Origin: Flavobacterium soyae
Lineage (GTDB): Bacteria > Bacteroidota > Bacteroidia > Flavobacteriales > Flavobacteriaceae
NCBI RefSeq assembly: GCF_021245985.1
Contig: NZ_JAJQXA010000010.1
Span: 158,280 to 222,279 of the forward strand
DNA: 64,000 nt
Direction: 5' to 3'
Made by a program: the position numbers and the translations under genes. This document shows, piece by piece, positions 31,869-40,596 of the stretch. The notes beneath the pieces were generated by a model. The model was not told the origin of the DNA. It did not search any database and saw only the letters and a list, made by a program, of their open reading frames with translations. The first letter of the stretch is position 1. Every line of letters starts with the position of its first letter.

Positions 31869-31943
31869 TGGAAAATATCCGATTCGAACTATCACCATCC
31901 CGATTTTCCATCGGGACACTCTAGCCAAATGAGCTAATCCCCC
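31869..31943 (-). pseudogene. Degenerate tRNA-Ala copy 3
   Basis: Same structure again. On the minus strand the D arm reads GCTC/GAGT instead of GAGC. The palindrome in the anticodon-arm position is unchanged. This copy is closest to the presumed promoter, upstream of 31943 on the minus strand. Confidence 0.8.
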
Positions 31944-32047
31944 AAAGCGTTAACAAATAAAGTCAAATAATTTTCAAAAAACAAATTTCAGGACCTATCT
32001 GACAAAATATTTTTCAAAAGCGTAACTTTACGTTTAAAAATATTTTT

Positions 32048-32812
32048 ATGAGTTTAGAAAATATAAAAGGATCTTTAGAGACTTCTTTTCAAAATACAAT
32101 TGCCATAGTGCAGTTTGGGCATCCTGCAAGTAATTCTTTTCCACGCGAATTGTTAGATAAATTAACAACCAAAATTAATGAGTTGAGCCGAAACGAGCGT
32201 GTTTCGGTTATTATTTTAAAAAGCCAGGGCGTAAAAGCTTTTTGTTCAGGCGCTTCGTTTGATGAACTTTTGCAAGTCGAAAATGAAGAACAGGGAACGA
32301 AATTTTTCTCTGGTTTTGCACATTTACTAAATGCGATGCGCAATTGCAATAAGCTGATTATTGGCCGCGTTCAGGGAAAAGCAGTTGGCGGAGGTGTGGG
32401 AATTATTGCTGCCTGCGATTATGTTTTTGCAGCTCCTGAAAGTGATGTAAAATTGTCTGAATTAGCAATCGGAATAGGGCCTTTTGTAATCGAACCGGCT
32501 GTTTCTCGTAAAATAGGAAAAACCGCAATGGCCGAAATGACTTTGACGGCGCACGAATGGAAATCGGCAGACTGGGCTTTTCAAAAAGGACTTTATTCTG
32601 TTTTATCCAATTCAGAAAATCTGGATAATGATGTTCAGAATTTTGCCCAGAAATTAAGTTTATATAATCCGGAAGCACTTCAGGAAATGAAAAAAATTAT
32701 TTGGGAAGGAACAGAACAATGGGAATCTCTGTTAATTGAACGAGCTTCAATTACAGGAAAACTGGTTTTGTCTGATTTTAGCAGAAATGCCTTGAGACAA
32801 TTTAAAAAGTAA
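32048..32812 (+). CDS. Enoyl-CoA hydratase/isomerase family protein
   Basis: This 254-residue crotonase-fold protein has the oxyanion-hole segments KAFCSGASFDEL and GKAVGGGVGIIAACDYVFA. The acidic region SELAIGIGPFVIEPAVSRKIG provides one catalytic Glu position; the second canonical Glu is replaced, as in several hydratase/isomerase subgroups. It probably acts in fatty-acid or leucine-type degradation (methylglutaconyl-CoA hydratase-like). The N-terminus is normal. No operon partner is obvious. Confidence 0.85.
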   Translation: MSLENIKGSLETSFQNTIAIVQFGHPASNSFPRELLDKLTTKINELSRNERVSVIILKSQGVKAFCSGASFDELLQVENEEQGTKFFSGFAHLLNAMRNCNKLIIGRVQGKAVGGGVGIIAACDYVFAAPESDVKLSELAIGIGPFVIEPAVSRKIGKTAMAEMTLTAHEWKSADWAFQKGLYSVLSNSENLDNDVQNFAQKLSLYNPEALQEMKKIIWEGTEQWESLLIERASITGKLVLSDFSRNALRQFKK

Positions 32813-32821
32813 ATTTTTGCC

Positions 32822-32842
32822 ACTCTCGATAGCTATCGGGAT
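32822..32842. repeat. CTCGATAGCTATCGGG palindrome
   Basis: A short palindrome (core CGATAGCTATCG) after the enoyl-CoA hydratase gene. Its CCCGAT/ATCGGG arms resemble the palindromes that replace the anticodon arm in the nearby tRNA copies. AATCCTTTTAATCTGTGGCC at 32879-32898 is another dispersed motif. Confidence 0.5.
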
Positions 32843-32929
32843 TAAAAGAATTAAAATGATTTTTAAAATAATCCAATTAATCCTTTTAATCTGTGGCCAA
32901 ATAAAAAATAACAATAAATATAAGTTTAA

Positions 32930-33106
32930 ATGAAACTCATTTCATTATTTCAAAAAGTCGATGTTGCGGAGAAAATTAAAAACGCTCCGGACAGCAGTTA
33001 TCAAATTGGAGTTTTAATTGGATCTTTTATTCCGTTCCTGTTTTTAGTAGGAATTGCTTACTGGATGTATATCAGAGCCAAAAAAAGAGACAAAAACGGT
33101 TATTAA
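32930..33106 (+). CDS. Small conserved-looking membrane protein before queD
   Basis: This 58-residue frame reads MKLISLFQKVDVAEKIKNAP, then DSSYQIGVLIGSFIPFLFLV, GIAYWMYIRAKKRDKNGY: a helical N-terminus, one transmembrane helix (about 26-48) and a basic C-terminus. It ends 32 bp before queD with a -7-like TAAATTTG between them. I think similar small proteins occur at this place in other Flavobacteriaceae. Function unknown. Confidence 0.65.
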   Translation: MKLISLFQKVDVAEKIKNAPDSSYQIGVLIGSFIPFLFLVGIAYWMYIRAKKRDKNGY

Positions 33107-33110
33107 TTTG

Positions 33111-33118
33111 TAAATTTG
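33111..33118 (+). promoter_or_regulatory. Candidate -7 element of queD
   Basis: TAAATTTG followed by CA, an exact TAnnTTTG match 20 bp before the queD start. No clear -33 box; the upstream sequence is coding. Confidence 0.35.
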
Positions 33119-33138
33119 CAAGCTTAAATTAATAATCG

Positions 33139-33591
33139 ATGAGTAATATCAGAATTACAAAACAATTTAGTTTCGAAACCGGACATGCATTGTACGGTTA
33201 CGACGGAAAATGCAAGAACGTTCACGGGCACAGTTATAAATTGTCGGTAACCGTTATTGGCTCGCCAATCACTGACAGGTCTAATGTGAAATTCGGAATG
33301 GTAATTGATTTTTCTGACCTAAAGAAAATTGTAAAAGAAGAAATTGTCGATCAGTTCGATCATGCAACAGTTTTTAATCAAACAACGCCGCATGTCGAAT
33401 TAGCAAACGAATTAAAAAACCGCGGACATCATGTAATTTTGGTTGATTATCAGCCAACAAGTGAAAACATGGTGGTAGATTTTGCAGAAAGAATCATTGC
33501 AAGACTTCCGTCTGGAATTTCTCTTTTCTCACTTAAACTTCAGGAAACAGAATCATCATTTGCAGAATGGTACGCAAGTGATAATTTGTAA
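33139..33591 (+). CDS. queD: 6-carboxytetrahydropterin synthase family protein
   Basis: This 150-residue protein has the zinc-binding histidines of the family: His16 in FETGHALYG, and His29 and His31 in CKNVHGHSYKL with Cys25 nearby. It also has VIDFSDLKKIV, DHATVFN, PTSENMVVDFAERI and the catalytic ETESSFAEW. It converts 7,8-dihydroneopterin triphosphate to 6-carboxytetrahydropterin for queuosine (or to a related pterin). No other que genes are adjacent. Confidence 0.92.
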   Translation: MSNIRITKQFSFETGHALYGYDGKCKNVHGHSYKLSVTVIGSPITDRSNVKFGMVIDFSDLKKIVKEEIVDQFDHATVFNQTTPHVELANELKNRGHHVILVDYQPTSENMVVDFAERIIARLPSGISLFSLKLQETESSFAEWYASDNL

Positions 33592-33669
33592 AAAAGTCAA
33601 AAGTCAAAAGTCAAAAGTTTCTAAATTATAATCTAAGAAGTCTAAGATTCTAACTATCTAATAATCTAA
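33592..33669. repeat. AAAAGTC tandem and TCTAA-rich repeats between queD and lpxH
   Basis: GTCAAAA is repeated three times (33597-33617), followed by TCTAAG/TCTAAC/TCTAAT stretches. A low-complexity element of the same kind as 58680-58805 and 62205-62250. Confidence 0.55.
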
Positions 33670-34413
33670 ATGAAAAAAGTATATTTTGCTTCAGATCAAC
33701 ATTTTGGTGCGCCAACTCCTGAGTTGAGCCTGCCGCGTGAGCAAAAGTTTGTAGCTTGGCTTGATAAAGTTAAAGAAGATGCCGAAGCTATTTTTTTATT
33801 AGGTGATTTATTTGATTTTTGGTTCGAATACAAAACAGTTGTGCCAAAAGGCTTTGTACGTGTTTTAGGAAAAATGGCAGAAATTCGTGACAGCGGTATT
33901 CCGATTTATTTTTTCGTTGGAAACCATGATTTATGGATGAATGATTATTTTCAAACCGAATTGAATATCCCGGTTTACCACGACAATAAAGAGTTTACTT
34001 TTAACGGAAAAACTTTCTTGATTGGGCACGGCGACGGAAAAGGCCCAGGTGATAAAGGGTATAAACGAATGAAAAAGGTATTTACAAATCCGTTTTCAAA
34101 ATGGCTTTTTCGCTGGCTGCATCCAGATGTTGGCGTAAGTTTAGCGCAATATTTATCAGTAAAAAACAAACTAATTTCTGGAGACGAAGATGTAAAGTTT
34201 TTGGGTGAAGAAAACGAATGGCTGGTTTTGTACGCCAAACGTAAATTAGAAACTAAACATTACAATTATTTCATTTTTGGGCATCGTCATTTGCCTATGA
34301 TAATTCCGGTAGGAGAGGATTCTAACTACGTAAATCTGGGCGACTGGATTGGATATTTTACTTACGGTGTTTTTGACGGAGAAACTTTCGAGCTTCAAAA
34401 ATTCGAATCGTAA
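33670..34413 (+). CDS. lpxH: UDP-2,3-diacylglucosamine diphosphatase
   Basis: This 247-residue calcineurin-like metallophosphoesterase has the metal sites Asp9 and His11 (ASDQHFGAP), LLGDLFDFWFE, VGNHDLWM, LIGHGDGKGPGDKGYKRM and FGHRHLP. The FDFWFE and HGDxxxPGDxxYK motifs separate LpxH from other phosphoesterases. It hydrolyses the pyrophosphate bond of UDP-2,3-diacylglucosamine to give lipid X. Its stop abuts the stop of the convergent cytochrome gene. Confidence 0.93.
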   Translation: MKKVYFASDQHFGAPTPELSLPREQKFVAWLDKVKEDAEAIFLLGDLFDFWFEYKTVVPKGFVRVLGKMAEIRDSGIPIYFFVGNHDLWMNDYFQTELNIPVYHDNKEFTFNGKTFLIGHGDGKGPGDKGYKRMKKVFTNPFSKWLFRWLHPDVGVSLAQYLSVKNKLISGDEDVKFLGEENEWLVLYAKRKLETKHYNYFIFGHRHLPMIIPVGEDSNYVNLGDWIGYFTYGVFDGETFELQKFES

Positions 34414-35622
34414 CTACTTTTTTTCCATTGGATAAATACCAATTTTATGTGTTCGCAGAATATATTCTGAAAGTTGTTTACTGTTTGAAAGCTGAAATTT
34501 AATTGCTCCTGATGCTTTTTTCGGCATATGACATTCTACACAATTATCTGCCAATAATTTTTCAGGCATTATTTTCAGCGTTTTTTCATTGTGTTTTAAA
34601 CCTTGATGACAACTCATGCATATTTTAGAATATGATGCCATATTCTTCGAAGCATTTTCGTGTGGATTATGACACGTAATACAATCCATTTTCTCGCTGT
34701 TTATAAAACACTTGCTTTGCGCCATTAAACGAAACTGATTTCCGTGAACATCAAAATTGGCAGTATCGTTAATACTTCTGGTTTCACGAAAAAACTCAGA
34801 TAAATTATCTCCCGGTTTAAATTCAAAACGCGATTTCATTTTCATGCCATCATTTCCGGCGTGGCAAAGTGCACAGGCATCCAGTTTTTGCTGTCTGTTT
34901 AGTGTTTTAAAACTCGTAATACTGTTTGCTGTTTTTACAGTTGGATTTTTTAAATGAAAGTTAACATGCTTCTTTGCAGGGCCGTGGCAGCGCTCACAAT
35001 CAATTCCGTAAACAATGGTTTTTTTATCGATAATATCCTCAACATCCATCGATAAAAAATTTTTCTCCTCAGAACTTTGGTTTACACTTCTGCTGCTGGC
35101 ATTTGATGCATGGCATGAATAACAATCCTTAACAACCATTCGGTCAAAATAAGGTTTGTCAGCAGGGAACCCAGGACTTGTTGCCCAATTATGTATAGAA
35201 TTGTAATAAGAAACAGGTAATTCGTAAGTATTGTGATTACGCCAGTAAACAGATGTCTGTGCATGTTTAGTTCCAAAAATAATTTCAAATCGATGCGCTT
35301 CTACTTCTTTACCATTTTTATATAAAACCTGATAAAGACTGTCGTTACGTTTTTCCATAACTAACCGGGTGTTTTTGTCATAAATAAAAGTATGACTGCC
35401 TTCGTCAAAATTGCCTAAAACATTTTCTGAATTTGCGGGAGCGGTAGCTTTAAAGTGGGAACTCTGGAATGCCATATTGTATTGAACCTGGTGACATTGA
35501 ATACAGCTTTCAGAGCCTGCATAGTCAGTTCCGCGTGGATCAATATATTCATCAGATTTGGCACAGTTAGTAAAGAAAACTGATAAAACAACAAGAATAA
35601 AAAGAATGCCAATTTTTTTCAT
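34414..35622 (-). CDS. Seven-heme c-type cytochrome lipoprotein
   Basis: This 402-residue protein has a lipoprotein signal (MKKIGILFILVVLSVFFTNC, Cys20) and seven CxxCH heme sites in order: CIQCH, CYSCH, CERCH, CALCH, CITCH, CMSCH, CVECH. GSESCIQCHQVQYNMAFQSS at the start and NPHENASKNM later resemble multiheme proteins of the cytochrome c554/NrfA-like kind. It should be an envelope electron carrier. No oxidase or reductase gene is adjacent, so its donor and acceptor are unknown. Confidence 0.9.
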   Translation of the reverse strand: MKKIGILFILVVLSVFFTNCAKSDEYIDPRGTDYAGSESCIQCHQVQYNMAFQSSHFKATAPANSENVLGNFDEGSHTFIYDKNTRLVMEKRNDSLYQVLYKNGKEVEAHRFEIIFGTKHAQTSVYWRNHNTYELPVSYYNSIHNWATSPGFPADKPYFDRMVVKDCYSCHASNASSRSVNQSSEEKNFLSMDVEDIIDKKTIVYGIDCERCHGPAKKHVNFHLKNPTVKTANSITSFKTLNRQQKLDACALCHAGNDGMKMKSRFEFKPGDNLSEFFRETRSINDTANFDVHGNQFRLMAQSKCFINSEKMDCITCHNPHENASKNMASYSKICMSCHQGLKHNEKTLKIMPEKLLADNCVECHMPKKASGAIKFQLSNSKQLSEYILRTHKIGIYPMEKK

Positions 35623-35704
35623 TGTTGTAAATATACTTTATTTTGAATACAATCAAAATATATTTCAATAATGAAGAAATGTTGTTAAAATATTTGTAAT
35701 GTTT

Positions 35705-36061
35705 CTAGTTTAGACCTGCTCCGTATACATATTCGTCTAATTCAATTTTGAATAATGAACCTTCTACCAAATCTTTAATTGATTTTAATTCGGTCATAGA
35801 AACGGCCAAATCTATAGATGAACAAGGTGTTTTCAATAAAAATTTATGGCAGGAATATTTCATTTCGCAAGTTTCACAACATGTATTTTCGATTAAGCTG
35901 TCTTCAATTAAATCGCAAAACTGATTCAATTCTGATACGCTGAAATAAAAGCCTGTTTCTTTAAAAACCAGCTGTACTTTGTCTAAAATGGTTTGATTAT
36001 TTTGTTTCCAGTAAAAGGCTATTCCAAAATTGTTATGATATATCTGTTCTATTTCTCTCAT
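35705..36061 (-). CDS. Unknown small protein
   Basis: This 118-residue cytoplasmic protein has a Cys-rich centre (NTCCETCEMKYSC) that could bind a metal, and DLAVSMTELKSIKDLVEG near the end. No signal peptide or transmembrane segment. I recall similar sequences in Flavobacteriia but not a named function. Not linked to the neighbouring genes by spacing. Confidence 0.65.
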   Translation of the reverse strand: MREIEQIYHNNFGIAFYWKQNNQTILDKVQLVFKETGFYFSVSELNQFCDLIEDSLIENTCCETCEMKYSCHKFLLKTPCSSIDLAVSMTELKSIKDLVEGSLFKIELDEYVYGAGLN

Positions 36062-36143
36062 CGTAAATCCTTTTATTTCAACAAATATAAATATTATTTA
36101 TATTAATTCTAAATAAAAATATCGTAAAAATGAAAAAATATTG

Positions 36144-36220
36144 AACCATATAAGTGATATAAGGTAATTTAAGTTCGCCTTCAATTTTTTATTAAATGAA
36201 CTTATATCACTTATATGGTT
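36144..36220. repeat. 20-bp perfect inverted repeat downstream of the alpha/beta hydrolase gene
   Basis: Arms AACCATATAAGTGATATAAG (36144-36163) and its exact complement (36201-36220) with a 37-bp spacer. It lies just after the stop of the gene at 36228 and could form an AT-rich hairpin in its transcript. I see no second copy in this window. Confidence 0.7.
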
Positions 36221-36227
36221 TAAAAAA

Positions 36228-37142
36228 CTATCTAAGCCATTTTTTAATATTGGAAATGAATTCAATTTGTTGATCAACAAAAAGATAATGTGAGCAATTG
36301 TCTAACAATGCGAAGTGATCTTTGCCCGCCAGGTTTTTAATTGAAGTAATTTGCGCCGAAGAGAAAATACCGTCTTCTTTTCCATAAATAGCGAAAATTG
36401 GAACTCCTGTGGCTTTAATTTTCTTTAAAAAAGGTCTGCTGTCGATGTTATTTTGCTTTTCGTTTTGATAAAAAAGCAAAGGCGCATTTTTGTTCCGAAT
36501 GTTGGTTTTGAAAAATTCTCCGGCTTCATAATCGGCATATAATTTTTTTGAAGCTTTTGTTGGTTTTGGCATTTTAAAATAATTTTCATCACTTGCCAAG
36601 TCAAAACAATGTTTCCTATATCCAGCGGAATTTTTGTCGAGTTTTTCTACGTAAGCTATTTTATTCAGCGTTTTAGAATCGCCGTAGTGGATTTTCTTTA
36701 CAGAATTTAAAATATGATCGTAAGTTTCCTGCTGAGAAAATAAAGCCCCGGCTAAAACCAAAGCGCTTACATTCTGCGGATATTTATTGGTATAAAGTGT
36801 AGCAACTAAACCGCCAAAACTGTGGCTAAGTAAAACTGCTTTCTTTAAATGGTATTTTTTATAGATTGAATTTAAATCCTGAAAAGCTTCTTCATAAGTA
36901 AATTTCGCATTAGGATCTGCAGATCTTCCTTCACCTCTTCGATCGTATGCAATTACGTAAAAACCTTGATTAGCCAGATTTTGAGCTGTTGTTCCTTCAA
37001 ATAAAGCTGCGTTGCCGCTTGGACCTCCATGAATGAAGATTAAAGGCTTATTCTTTTCGTTTCCGTATGTTTTGATATAAAGATTTTGTCCATTCATTAA
37101 AATGGATTTAATCAAAAAGATAATCAATAGTAATTGTTTCAT
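36228..37142 (-). CDS. Secreted alpha/beta hydrolase
   Basis: This 304-residue protein has a signal peptide (MKQLLLIIFLIKSILMNGQ) and an alpha/beta hydrolase fold with oxyanion HGGPSG, nucleophile Ser in LSHSFGG, acid in YGKEDGIFSS and His in NCSHYLFV. DRRGEGRSADP is the common proline iminopeptidase/epoxide hydrolase-like signature. The substrate is unknown; a peptidase or esterase role is possible. Its start overlaps the stop of the MFS gene by one base, in an operon with MFS and recJ. Confidence 0.85.
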   Translation of the reverse strand: MKQLLLIIFLIKSILMNGQNLYIKTYGNEKNKPLIFIHGGPSGNAALFEGTTAQNLANQGFYVIAYDRRGEGRSADPNAKFTYEEAFQDLNSIYKKYHLKKAVLLSHSFGGLVATLYTNKYPQNVSALVLAGALFSQQETYDHILNSVKKIHYGDSKTLNKIAYVEKLDKNSAGYRKHCFDLASDENYFKMPKPTKASKKLYADYEAGEFFKTNIRNKNAPLLFYQNEKQNNIDSRPFLKKIKATGVPIFAIYGKEDGIFSSAQITSIKNLAGKDHFALLDNCSHYLFVDQQIEFISNIKKWLR

Positions 37143-38422
37143 TACTCCTGATTATGATGGTCCTCCATATCTTTATGCAGATCTAAGTTTCTAAAGGTAG
37201 GAGATATAAAACCAAAGCCTAAAACGGTCAAAAGTGTAATGCTTCCTCCAAAAACTACTGAGGTAACAGTTCCCATCAATTTAGCAGTTGCACCACTTTC
37301 AAAGGCACCTAATTCATTAGAAGATCCAACAAAAATCGAATTTACAGCACCAACACGCCCACGCATATGGTCGGGAGTTTTAAGCTGTAAAATCGTCTGG
37401 CGAATTACTACAGAAATTCCATCAGCAAGTCCGCTTAAAAATAAAGCGAAAACAGAAAGCCAGAACGACGTAGAAAGACCAAATAAGATGATCGATAATC
37501 CGAAAACAAATATGGCGACTAAAAGTTTCTTTCCTGCATTTTTATATAAGGGCACATAAGCAGAAACGAGCATTGTAATAAAAGATCCAACTGCAGGCGC
37601 GGCTCTTAATATTCCAAATCCTTCAGAACCAACTTTTAAAATATCCTGCGCAAAAATGGGCAATAGCGCTACAGCGCCTCCAAAAAGCACAGCAATCATG
37701 TCAAGCGATAAGGCACCTAAAACAATTTGATTTTTAAAAACAAAAGTCAAACCTTCTGTAAGACTGTCTTTTATCGATTCTCCAATCTTTGGATTTATGA
37801 TTGGTTTTGTACTGATTTGTGATAAAGCTGCTAATGAAAGAAGAGAAAATCCGAAAACCAGACACATTGACCAGTGAACGCCAATCCAGTTAATGGAAAA
37901 TCCAGCCAGTGCCGGGCCCATCACAGCTCCGATCTGCCAAACCGAACTACTCCAGGTGGCAGCATTTGGGTATGCCTTTTTAGGAATAATTAAGGATAAT
38001 AGAGAGAAAATAGTTGGCCCAAGAAAAGCTCTAACTAATCCGCCCAAAAAAACTAAAGCATAAATGGAATATAAAATAACAGTTGGGGACCAATCACCAA
38101 CAACTTTTGGCCAGGTCAGTAAAAACAATCCAAAACTAATTATCGAAAATCCCAAAATACATTTTACCAGTAATCCCTTCTTTTCTTTTTGGTCAACAAT
38201 ATGTCCGGCAAATAAAGCCATACCAACGGCAGGAATAACTTCCATTAAACCAATAATTCCTAACGAAAGCGGGTTTTTAGTTAAACTGTAAACCTCCCAT
38301 TCTATTATGATAAACTGCATTGCCCAGGCAAAAACCATAGCAAAACGCAATAATAAAAATACGTTGAATTCTCTGTAACGAAGTGCCTGATAGGGATCAG
38401 GTTTGTTTGATTTAGTTGTCAT
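37142..38422 (-). CDS. MFS transporter (EntS-like)
   Basis: This 426-residue protein has about 12 transmembrane helices. The N-terminal half starts DPYQALRYREFNVFLLLRFA, followed by GHIVDQKEKKG between helices 2 and 3 (the MFS motif A region). The central loop and RGRVGAVNSIFVGSSNELGAFESG in the second half resemble the EntS group of exporters. Likely exports a small molecule. It overlaps recJ by 11 bp and the hydrolase by one base, so the three genes are one transcript. Confidence 0.88.
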   Translation of the reverse strand: MTTKSNKPDPYQALRYREFNVFLLLRFAMVFAWAMQFIIIEWEVYSLTKNPLSLGIIGLMEVIPAVGMALFAGHIVDQKEKKGLLVKCILGFSIISFGLFLLTWPKVVGDWSPTVILYSIYALVFLGGLVRAFLGPTIFSLLSLIIPKKAYPNAATWSSSVWQIGAVMGPALAGFSINWIGVHWSMCLVFGFSLLSLAALSQISTKPIINPKIGESIKDSLTEGLTFVFKNQIVLGALSLDMIAVLFGGAVALLPIFAQDILKVGSEGFGILRAAPAVGSFITMLVSAYVPLYKNAGKKLLVAIFVFGLSIILFGLSTSFWLSVFALFLSGLADGISVVIRQTILQLKTPDHMRGRVGAVNSIFVGSSNELGAFESGATAKLMGTVTSVVFGGSITLLTVLGFGFISPTFRNLDLHKDMEDHHNQE

Positions 38423-40112
38423 TTGTTCTAATGTCTTTCAGCATAAGCTGTGTTGAAATAGTTCCGTTCCATTCGTTTTCTGCAATTGTATAAGCCAATT
38501 GAAACAGATTTTGATTTTGCGCTATATTAAGTTTTTTTCCGAGTCCGAAGCCAATGGCAGCAATTCCGTCGGAGTTAGATTGTTTAACGAAAAGTCTTAA
38601 ATGTTCTTCTTCAGCGCCCAGCGTTTTGGCATAACCCGTATCTTTTATATCTGAAGTCATAAAAACCGGCGTCATATTCTGCGGACCAAAAGGCTCAAAT
38701 TGTTTTAAAATCCGGATGAGTTTTGGAGTTATATCTGAGAAATTTATTTTGGCATCAATTTCAATTTCCGGAGTTCGCATTTCTGGTAAAATTGTTGCAG
38801 AAACCTGTTTTTCAAAAGCTTCTTTAAAAGCCGGATAGTTCTCAGCTTTTAAAGTCATTCCTGCTGCGTACATATGACCTCCAAATTGTTCCAAATGTTC
38901 TGCACAGGCGTCTAATGCATTATAAACATCAAATCCTTTTACAGATCGGGCAGAAGCCGCATATTTATCTCCGCTTTTAGTAAAAACCAAAGTGGGACGA
39001 TAATAGGTTTCAATTAATCTCGAGGCCACAATCCCGATAACACCTTTGTGCCAGTCTTCCTGAAAAACAACAGTAGAAAAACGTTCTTCTTCTTTGTTTT
39101 CCAGAATTTGCTGAAACGCTTCTTTGGTGATTTTTTTATCTAAATCTTTTCGGTCTGCGTTGTATTGTTCAATTTCTGAAGCGAATTGCTGCGCTTGTTC
39201 AAAATCAAATTCAGTTAATAATTCAACTGCATGATTTCCATGCTTGATTCTCCCGGCAGCATTAATTCGGGGAGAAATAATAAAAACAACGTCGGTAATA
39301 TCTAAAACTTTCTTTTTTACCTGATGCACCAAAGCTTTAATTCCGGGTCTTGGTTCGCCATTAATTACCTTCAAACCAAAATAAGCCAGAACACGATTTT
39401 CTCCCGTAATCGGAACAATGTCTGCAGCAATTGCCGTAGCAACTAAATCGAGATAGGGAACCAAATCTTGAATAGTTTCATTTCGGTTTTGGCCCAAAGC
39501 CTGAATCAATTTAAAACCAACACCGCAGCCGCATAATTCGTCATAAGGATACGAACAGTCTTCTCTTTTTGGATCTAAAATTGCAACCGCATCGGGAAGA
39601 AATTCTCCAGGTCTGTGGTGATCGCAAATAATAAAATCTATGTTTTTTGCTTTCGCGTAAGCAATATGATCGATTGATTTTATTCCGCAGTCGAGCGCAA
39701 TAATCAATGAAATTCCATTATCGTCTGCATAGTCAATTCCTTTATACGAAATACCATAACCTTCGTCATAGCGATCTGGTATGTAAGTTGTAATATGGGA
39801 ATAATGCGATTTTAAATAGGAAGAAACCAGAGAAACGGCTGTTGTTCCGTCAACATCATAATCGCCAAAAACTAATATATTTTCCTGATTTTCAATTGCC
39901 TTTTCTATTCGGGCAACGGCTTTGTCCATATCTTTCATTAAGTATGGATCGTGAAGATGTTCTAAAGTCGGGCGAAAGAAATTCTTGGCATCTTCAAATG
40001 TTTCAATACCACGCTGAATTAAAAGTGCTGCTACAAAATCTTCTACATTTAGGGCTTGCGCTAAATGTTTGATTTTATCTTCAGAAGGTTTTTGTTTTAT
40101 GGTCCAGCGCAT
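38412..40112 (-). CDS. recJ: Single-stranded-DNA-specific exonuclease RecJ
   Basis: This 566-residue protein has the DHH phosphoesterase motifs VFGDYDVDGTTAVS, ALDCGIKS and ICDHHRPGE, then DHHA1 (HMYAAGMTLK) and a C-terminal OB domain. It degrades single-stranded DNA 5' to 3' in recombination and repair. Length and motif order are normal. It leads an operon with MFS and hydrolase genes, whose relation to DNA repair is not evident. Confidence 0.95.
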   Translation of the reverse strand: MRWTIKQKPSEDKIKHLAQALNVEDFVAALLIQRGIETFEDAKNFFRPTLEHLHDPYLMKDMDKAVARIEKAIENQENILVFGDYDVDGTTAVSLVSSYLKSHYSHITTYIPDRYDEGYGISYKGIDYADDNGISLIIALDCGIKSIDHIAYAKAKNIDFIICDHHRPGEFLPDAVAILDPKREDCSYPYDELCGCGVGFKLIQALGQNRNETIQDLVPYLDLVATAIAADIVPITGENRVLAYFGLKVINGEPRPGIKALVHQVKKKVLDITDVVFIISPRINAAGRIKHGNHAVELLTEFDFEQAQQFASEIEQYNADRKDLDKKITKEAFQQILENKEEERFSTVVFQEDWHKGVIGIVASRLIETYYRPTLVFTKSGDKYAASARSVKGFDVYNALDACAEHLEQFGGHMYAAGMTLKAENYPAFKEAFEKQVSATILPEMRTPEIEIDAKINFSDITPKLIRILKQFEPFGPQNMTPVFMTSDIKDTGYAKTLGAEEEHLRLFVKQSNSDGIAAIGFGLGKKLNIAQNQNLFQLAYTIAENEWNGTISTQLMLKDIRTNDN

Positions 40113-40230
40113 AATTGATTTTAGATTTTAGAGTGTTGATTTTAGATTTTTGATTTGCTATAGATGATCTTAAAGTACTTGATTTTAAGATCTGAAATCA
40201 AAAATCGTTAATCAAAAATCTTAAATAGAA
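40113..40230. repeat. TTTTAGATTTT / AAAATC low-complexity region
   Basis: Short alternating repeats (GATTTTAGA, TTGATTTTAGA, AAAATCGTTAATCAAAAATC) between recJ and the HopJ gene. Nothing coding. Confidence 0.5.
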
Positions 40231-40575
40231 TTATTTTGCTTCTAAAGCATTTCCTTCAAACTTAATTCCGTCCCAGCCTAAGTTGATGAAATTTCTAATG
40301 TTTTGGTGATTCGTTCCGTTTGGATCTCCTAAAACTTCTTCAAAATAAAAAGCTCCAAAACACGCCAAGGTTTCTTCTTTGTTTAAATTTTGCAGTTTTG
40401 CGAATGAAAATAATTTACAAGAACCTGAATTTTCTCCGGCAGCATTATGCTGTGTCCCGTTTTGAAAAGAGGTTGGTGTAAAGTTGTAATTTTCTTCGAT
40501 TACTGCAATAGTTTCTGGAAATGTTATTTGAGTTGGAGTTTGTTTTACTTTTTCTAAAAAGGCTTGAATGCTCAT
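40231..40575 (-). CDS. HopJ type III effector family protein
   Basis: This 114-residue protein matches the HopJ family: QITFPETIAVIEENYNFTP, then FQNGTQHNAAGENSGSCKLF, KLQNLNKEETLACFGAFYF and NHQNIRNFINLGWDGI. The family is named after a Pseudomonas secreted effector but is widespread as a cytosolic protein in bacteria without type III secretion, as here. Function is unknown. It stands alone. Confidence 0.88.
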   Translation of the reverse strand: MSIQAFLEKVKQTPTQITFPETIAVIEENYNFTPTSFQNGTQHNAAGENSGSCKLFSFAKLQNLNKEETLACFGAFYFEEVLGDPNGTNHQNIRNFINLGWDGIKFEGNALEAK

Positions 40576-40596
40576 GATTGTTATTTATTGTTTTTT

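Noticed and set aside
31621..31943. Possible CRISPR array because of regular 83-bp repeats
   Set aside because: The repeats are whole tRNA-length units with tiny spacers, with no unique spacers and no cas genes.
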